NCBI GenBank assembly: GCA_964417935.1 | Contig: CAYQKF010000106.1 | Span: 1 to 18,199 of the forward strand | Reading direction: 5' to 3' | DNA from: NIOZ-UU13 sp964417935 | GTDB lineage: Bacteria; Planctomycetota; Phycisphaerae; Sedimentisphaerales; Anaerobacaceae | DNA: 18,199 bases | Position numbers and translations under genes: made by a program | Part shown: positions 14,274-18,199 of the stretch, piece after piece | Numbering within the stretch: position 1 is the stretch's first letter | How the letters are laid out: each line of letters begins with the position of its first letter | The notes under the pieces: generated by a model | Told to the model about the DNA's origin: nothing | Database searches by the model: none | Seen by the model: only the letters and a program-made list of their open reading frames with translations

Positions 14274-14703
14274 TGCTCATAACCCTTTCTACAATCCGCT
14301 CGGCCAAAGCAGCGGTAAATGGCTTCGTCAGGTAGTCGTCAGCTCCGCAACGCAGTGCCTGGACAACATATTTGGCATCGCGGTGCGTGGAAATCACAAT
14401 AACCGGCAAATGGCGGATATTCGGCCTGCGCCGAATCTCTTCACATAGCTCAAAGCCGTCCATCTCAGGCATGACCAGGTCGGTCAAAACTATATCCACT
14501 GGTTTGGTATCCAGGACTTTAAGCGCCTCGATACCATTGGCAGCTTGGGTTGCCTCTATGTCGAGACTGCCAAGGACCTTAACGATGATGTTTCGCATCG
14601 TCTCGAAATCCTCAACCACCAGGGCCTTGAGATTCAGGCTTGAAACAGGTTTGTTTTCCCCATCAGGAAAAAACTGAACCTTTTGGCTTATTTTGTCGTT
14701 CAT
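14266..14703 (-). CDS. CheY-like single-domain response regulator
   Basis: The 145-residue product is one receiver domain after a 25-residue extension. All key residues are present: the acidic pair E31/D32 (VVEDFETMR), phospho-acceptor D75 (VLTDLVMPEMDGFE), S105 (VISTHRD) and K127 (YLTKPF). It is therefore likely phosphorylated by the adjacent CheA-like kinase, whose ATG overlaps its last 8 bp. AGGA (14718-14715) lies 11 bp before the ATG, a little far. It is first in the three-gene operon. The absence of an output domain points to action by protein contact, as with CheY at a flagellar switch or another target. Confidence 0.93.
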   Translation of the reverse strand: MNDKISQKVQFFPDGENKPVSSLNLKALVVEDFETMRNIIVKVLGSLDIEATQAANGIEALKVLDTKPVDIVLTDLVMPEMDGFELCEEIRRRPNIRHLPVIVISTHRDAKYVVQALRCGADDYLTKPFTAALAERIVERVMSNV

Positions 14704-14803
14704 ATTTGCTTATATCCTTAGTCTAAAAGACAGGTCTGTATTTTTATGACGCAGCACAGCGCCACATCAAAATCCACCCCTTTGACACCCCATCGTTTCC
14801 GTT

Positions 14804-14831
14804 TTATCGGAAGAATTCTGATGCACCTTTA
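14804..14831 (-). promoter_or_regulatory. Sigma-28 (FliA)-like promoter upstream of cheY
   Basis: On the minus strand TAAAGGTG (14831-14824) and TCCGATAA (14811-14804) are 12 bp apart. The FliA consensus is TAAAGTTT, 11 bp, GCCGATAA, so both boxes match well and the spacing is off by one. It lies about 100 bp before the cheY start, in the right orientation. If used, the operon would belong to the motility regulon. No flagellar gene is in the window to support this. Confidence 0.4.
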
Positions 14832-14855
14832 GCTAAACAATCCTAAAAAAATTAA

Positions 14856-15122
14856 CTAACTCAAAAAGAAAACAGGCCGATTTGAGTTAACTGATATTCC
14901 AAAGCTGCCCACCGATGCACAAACACTTCCACCCGGCTCATAATAGCCCTTTTGGCTTTGTGGACTCCCCGGCACCCCTAACACAGTGTGTCCCAAACCC
15001 CGTGGCCAGGGGTCATTAGCACGCTTCTTCATCGCATTTAAGACAATCTGTCTTTGTGAGAGGTTTGTTCTGGCATTTTCTGCTTGCCCCGCGCAAAATA
15101 GCCCCCTGCCGTAATCTGGCAC
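14856..15122 (-). CDS. Uncertain 88-codon frame, possible gene remnant
   Basis: A GTG-started frame of 88 codons. Its middle looks protein-like: NDPWPRGLGHTVLGVPGSP, then KGYYEPGGS and VGSFGIS. No ribosome-binding site precedes the GTG, and it starts only 11 bp past the terminator T-run of the preceding transcript. I do not recognise a family. It may be a fragment of a larger lost gene, or chance. Confidence 0.22.
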   Translation of the reverse strand: MPDYGRGLFCAGQAENARTNLSQRQIVLNAMKKRANDPWPRGLGHTVLGVPGSPQSQKGYYEPGGSVCASVGSFGISVNSNRPVFFLS

Positions 15123-15132
15123 GGTGTCAATT

Positions 15133-15170
15133 AAAAAAGGGCCTATACCGAATCATTCAGTATAGACCCC
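15133..15170 (-). terminator. Rho-independent terminator
   Basis: On the minus strand a GGGTCTATAC / GTATAGGCCC stem (15169-15160 with 15148-15139, one mismatch) closes an 11-base loop and is followed directly by TTTTTT (15138-15133). It is a textbook intrinsic terminator. It stands right after the last codon of the decayed dockerin-like tail, so it probably belonged to a longer ancestral gene and now ends the transcript of the 885-residue protein. Confidence 0.85.
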
Positions 15171-15435
15171 TAAATGGTCCATTGTTCACCAAGCCACTGG
15201 TCTGTCAAAATAGCGTAGTCCTTGAGATTGACTATGCTGTTCTAATTCAGGTCTTCCTCAACCGAGAACAGCGATGTTACTTAACTGCAAGCGCAAGAAT
15301 CTCATCGGCCGACGGGACGGTGCCGAAGTACACGTTGTGTGTATCGGCGAACTCGCCCGGTTCCCAGCTCAGCGCCGTATCGCGAGGTACGTCAACGGCG
15401 CCATCTTCAGGACTGGGGCTCGCAGCCAATTCTTT
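15170..15435 (-). pseudogene. Decayed Fn3-like and dockerin-like coding tail
   Basis: Downstream of the 885-residue gene the minus strand still encodes recognisable protein. Positions 15435-15280 read KELAASPSPEDGAVDV, then TALSWEPGEF and THNVYFGTVPSADE, the start of the same Fn3-like module found three times in the neighbour. They end at TAA (15279-15277). This piece is in the same frame as the 885-residue gene, separated by TAA and TGA. After a frame change, positions up to 15170 read EDLN, a TAG, then NSIVNLKDYAILTDQWLGEQ and a final TAG. That is a dockerin-like calcium-loop pattern (DxNxDGxVxxxDxxxL) common at C termini of planctomycete secreted proteins. No start codon exists, so this is a remnant. 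Confidence 0.72.
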
Positions 15436-15459
15436 TCAATTTCCTAAATCAGAAGGTAC

Positions 15460-18117
15460 TTAGTTTCCTTCGTAGACAGAAACAAGATCCAACCAGAATG
15501 GAACTTCAACGCCGGCACAGAATATCTCAAGCTTTACCTCGACGTTCAGAGCTTCAGCAGTGAATGAATACTCAGCCCACTCGGTCGTTAACTGAAAGTC
15601 TGTGTAACCCCAACTTTCAGTGTTATCCGTCGCTTTAAACTGCGCTCCAAGGGAACGTGGTGCTTCAGCTTTGGCCCAGAAGCTCGCAGTAAACTGTGTG
15701 CCAACCTCGAGCGGGATATAGTCTTGCAGCAAAATGAAATACCAGTTGGCATCTCCTTTTGGCTCAATCCTAAGGCTTCTTGCGCCATCAATGGACTCTG
15801 TATCGACGATCGTGGCGTTACTACCTGCACCCTCTGCTGGATTCCAAGTACACCATTTTTCCCAGTCCGGGTCGTCTAAGATAACCTCATCCTCTTCAAA
15901 ACTTGGATTTAGCACTAAGTTCTCATCTTGTATGGGTACGGGCCGATATAGCCGAATATCGTCAAAGTACACCTTACCAGAACCACCTGCCTGCAGATTG
16001 TTCTTATCACCGAAACCAATAGAAATCGTATTGACATTGGTCAGATCCACGCCCTGAGCTGCAAACTCCTGCAGGTCGATAGTCCATTGGGTCCACTCAT
16101 CTATCAGCGCTGCGTCGGGATTATCGTGATAGACCGTCGCGCTGCCGTTGAGAGCCACATACATTAGCTCAGCAACATTAGACGCATCACCGTTGAACCA
16201 CAGCGACAACACTCCAACACCTTCCTGGGTCCAATCGCGCGGCCAGACTAACGGTAGGGTTGCCTCAGAGTACTTGAGATCGTTGTCGTAGGAATAGGGC
16301 ATCGACTGAGAGCCGCCGTGAACAATCGTAACCTCAGCATGAGGAGGCATGAGATAGCCAACTATGGAGCCGTTTGTCGGGTCTTCCCATCCGTCTATCC
16401 ACGTATCATATATTACGTTGCTTCCGGGCTCAGTTTCTTCAATGTCATTGTAGGACTCAAAATCGTCCACTAAAATGAAGTCGGCTGTTGTGAAGCTCCA
16501 GAGGGGACCTTTCACCGGATTAGCCGGATCCTGTTCATAGACCTCATCCACACGCCAGTAGTAAGTGGTGTTCCAGGCAAGTTTTCCAGGATCATAGTTC
16601 TCCAAGCCAAGGTTCCGAGTGCCTATATACTCGGGTGAAGCTGTATCAGCGTTGCGCACGGCACCTTCATCTGTGCCGAAATAGACATGGTGCGAGGCGG
16701 CATTATCAGCCGGCGTCCAGCTAAGAGTCGCTATCATCTGTACATCTATGGCGCCATTAGACGGATTCGGGCTACCGACGGCACCCGGAGTCGTAAAGCT
16801 CCAGACATCGCCTTTATATGTGTCGAGTGCATCATACTCATCGACCCGCCAGTAATAAACCTTCTCTAATTCAAGCGGGCAAAAGAAGGGACGATAGGTT
16901 GTATCTCCCTGTGAGACTCCTCCAGCGGCATTGTCCACATCGTCAAAATTGTCGCCAAAGTAAACGGTGTGCAATATAGCACCGAAACCTTCCGCCCAGC
17001 TAAGCTCCACGTTCGGGTCTATAAATTCGGCACCATCAGCCGGGTTGGGGTCGTAAGCGGTCTTGGGCGGAATCGTAAAGCTCCAGATATCGCCTTTATG
17101 TATCGTATTACCATCTGCATCAACCTCTTCAATCCGCCAGTAGTAGGTTGTGCCCGGAACAAGGCCATCAGGATAAGGATACCCGTGAAAGCCGACAACA
17201 AAAAACGTATCAACCTGGTTACCCCGGAACGTATCGCCTGTACCGTTGTTCACATTGTCAAAATTGTCACCGAAATAGACATCGTGCGAGGCCGCAGCAT
17301 CTGCCGGCGACCAGCTAAGGCTCGCCCATGTGTCCTCATATAGGGCACCATCAGCCGGGTCGGGCTTGTAGGCTTTTCCCGCCTCTATAGCTGTCACCGT
17401 GGTACTGCCGGGATTTCTGACGTCATAGTCCATTTCGAACTGGCCGGCACCGCCGTAGGCGGTAATCTGGCCGGCGGCGATATGGTCATTGATTTTCGCC
17501 GTCTCATCACCTTCTAAAATAAAGGTACCTTCGGTTATATCTATCAGGCTGTTTTCTCTCATGACCAAGCCACCGCGCTCCGTCCCCACGTTATAAGTGC
17601 CGCCATGAAGGTATATTTCTCCGGAATTTCCAGCACCCGACGGAATTGATATACCTTTGGCGTTGACCGTACCGCCGGTCATAATCCAGGTACCTGAAGC
17701 ACCGCCCCATCCAAACTCGTGGATTCCAGGACCACCAGTCAATGACACGGTACCGCCACTCTGGTAAAACGTGGGATTGCACCCGGGCCCGTCACCCCAC
17801 CAGATCCCCCAGCCTGATATTGTGAGAGTTCCGCCCGTCATCGTCATCGTGGGCTCACCAGCCACTTCATTCCACAGAACCCCGCATTCCGCATCGATTC
17901 CATCCTGAATAAGCGGACCATTTGGCGCTGCTGCGCCTGGTACCTCGACAGCGACGTCGTCGGCGGCTGTGGGGACTTTATTGCCTTCCCAGTTGGCCGG
18001 ATTGCTCCAAAGATTGTCAGCACCAAGGCCGGTCCACGCGATGTCCGCAGCGTTAGCGTTATTGACAAAACCGAGCACCAAAACAAAAGAAGTTAGAAGA
18101 ATCAGTTTTCTACACAT
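15460..18117 (-). CDS. Secreted multidomain protein with Fn3-like repeats and carbohydrate-binding-like domains
   Basis: An 885-residue exported protein. A signal peptide (cleavage after ANA, residue 23) leads to a WSNPANWEGNKVP segment and a strand-rich, glycine-rich region (about 25-240) with MTGGT/SGGTV/HGGTY repeats like autotransporter-type beta-helices. Three Fn3-like modules follow (about 251-349, 355-444, 448-545), each with PxPxxGA, LSW, VYFG and YYWRxxE...WSFT. Residues 548-727 form a jelly-roll-like module (DDFESY, GGSQSMPY, VYFDDIRLYRP). Residues 733-885 resemble CBM_4_9 (NLVLNPSFEE, FWAKAE). No catalytic domain is recognised, so a role in polysaccharide binding or surface attachment is inferred. 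AGGAG (18129-18125) stands 7 bp before the ATG. The ancestral dockerin-like tail appears lost. Confidence 0.88.
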   Translation of the reverse strand: MCRKLILLTSFVLVLGFVNNANAADIAWTGLGADNLWSNPANWEGNKVPTAADDVAVEVPGAAAPNGPLIQDGIDAECGVLWNEVAGEPTMTMTGGTLTISGWGIWWGDGPGCNPTFYQSGGTVSLTGGPGIHEFGWGGASGTWIMTGGTVNAKGISIPSGAGNSGEIYLHGGTYNVGTERGGLVMRENSLIDITEGTFILEGDETAKINDHIAAGQITAYGGAGQFEMDYDVRNPGSTTVTAIEAGKAYKPDPADGALYEDTWASLSWSPADAAASHDVYFGDNFDNVNNGTGDTFRGNQVDTFFVVGFHGYPYPDGLVPGTTYYWRIEEVDADGNTIHKGDIWSFTIPPKTAYDPNPADGAEFIDPNVELSWAEGFGAILHTVYFGDNFDDVDNAAGGVSQGDTTYRPFFCPLELEKVYYWRVDEYDALDTYKGDVWSFTTPGAVGSPNPSNGAIDVQMIATLSWTPADNAASHHVYFGTDEGAVRNADTASPEYIGTRNLGLENYDPGKLAWNTTYYWRVDEVYEQDPANPVKGPLWSFTTADFILVDDFESYNDIEETEPGSNVIYDTWIDGWEDPTNGSIVGYLMPPHAEVTIVHGGSQSMPYSYDNDLKYSEATLPLVWPRDWTQEGVGVLSLWFNGDASNVAELMYVALNGSATVYHDNPDAALIDEWTQWTIDLQEFAAQGVDLTNVNTISIGFGDKNNLQAGGSGKVYFDDIRLYRPVPIQDENLVLNPSFEEDEVILDDPDWEKWCTWNPAEGAGSNATIVDTESIDGARSLRIEPKGDANWYFILLQDYIPLEVGTQFTASFWAKAEAPRSLGAQFKATDNTESWGYTDFQLTTEWAEYSFTAEALNVEVKLEIFCAGVEVPFWLDLVSVYEGN

Positions 18118-18176
18118 AATAGTTCTCCTTTAAATTAGAGTTAAAAGGCTTCTGCAAAATACGTAAATTTATACTA

Positions 18177-18199
18177 AATAATGATTTACAATCATTATT
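18177..18199. promoter_or_regulatory. Perfect 10-bp inverted repeat, possible operator
   Basis: AATAATGATT (18177-18186) and AATCATTATT (18190-18199) are exact inverse complements 3 bp apart, ending at the window edge. A -10-like TATAAA lies between it and the start codon. Position and symmetry suggest a dimeric regulator site for the secreted protein gene. It could instead be the base of a hairpin extending beyond the window. Confidence 0.4.

Larger units (their letters stand above)
14704..15459. other. Gap between the signalling operon and the secreted protein gene
   Basis: About 750 bp without a secure gene. From left to right it holds the cheY leader with a sigma-28-like match (14804-14831), an uncertain 88-codon frame (14856-15122), an intrinsic terminator (15133-15170) and a decayed Fn3/dockerin-like coding tail (15170-15435). 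Confidence 0.6.

Noticed and set aside
13876..14448. 190-codon plus-strand frame across cheA and cheY
   Set aside because: It crosses the overlap of two genes with clear functional motifs on the minus strand.
15056..15463. 135-codon plus-strand frame in the gap before the secreted protein
   Set aside because: It runs antisense to the terminator and to the recognisable Fn3/dockerin-like remnant.

Overview
The window looks like a chromosomal segment of a Planctomycetota bacterium, most likely of the Phycisphaerae/Sedimentisphaerales type. This is inferred from the large secreted protein at the right end. It has a signal peptide, strand-rich repeats, Fn3-like YYWRVDE/VYFG modules and carbohydrate-binding-like domains, with a decayed dockerin-like tail behind it. 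A DUF3616 protein, a Tat-exported sugar isomerase and many GTCATTC/GAATGAC palindromic intergenic repeats fit the same picture. No phage, plasmid, CRISPR or transposase gene was seen.

Left part (1-3.9 kb): a tRNA-Lys(CUU) on the minus strand, then two plus-strand housekeeping-type genes separated by long repeat-rich spacers. The first is a stand-alone, divergent GMP-synthase-type ATP pyrophosphatase without a glutaminase domain. The second is prolyl-tRNA synthetase. Centre-left (3.9-8.8 kb): a tight plus-strand run of a Tat-signal hydroxypyruvate-isomerase-like protein, a DUF4416 protein, a WecA/TagO-type polyprenyl-phosphate sugar-phosphate transferase and an O-antigen-ligase-like membrane protein with a TPR tail. 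The last three are coupled by overlaps or close spacing, suggesting a cell-surface glycan unit.

Centre (8.8-11.0 kb), minus strand: a YebC/TACO1-family protein and a secreted DUF3616 protein, separated by a 121-bp MITE-like palindrome and a double hairpin.

Right-centre (11.1-14.8 kb), minus strand: a three-gene chemosensory-type operon, cheY-like, then a CheA-like kinase, then a double receiver-like protein. The CheA has its domains in permuted order: dimerisation, ATPase and CheW-like domains first, with the Hpt (P1) and a P2-like domain moved to the C terminus. The double receiver protein has lost most phosphorylation residues. A sigma-28-like promoter match lies upstream of cheY. No chemoreceptor, CheW, CheR or CheB gene is present in the window. 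This operon is the most unusual system seen here.

Right end (14.8-18.2 kb), minus strand: an 885-residue secreted multidomain protein. Behind its stop codon lies a decayed Fn3-like plus dockerin-like tail, followed by a good intrinsic terminator. A perfect 10-bp inverted repeat sits about 60 bp upstream of its start.
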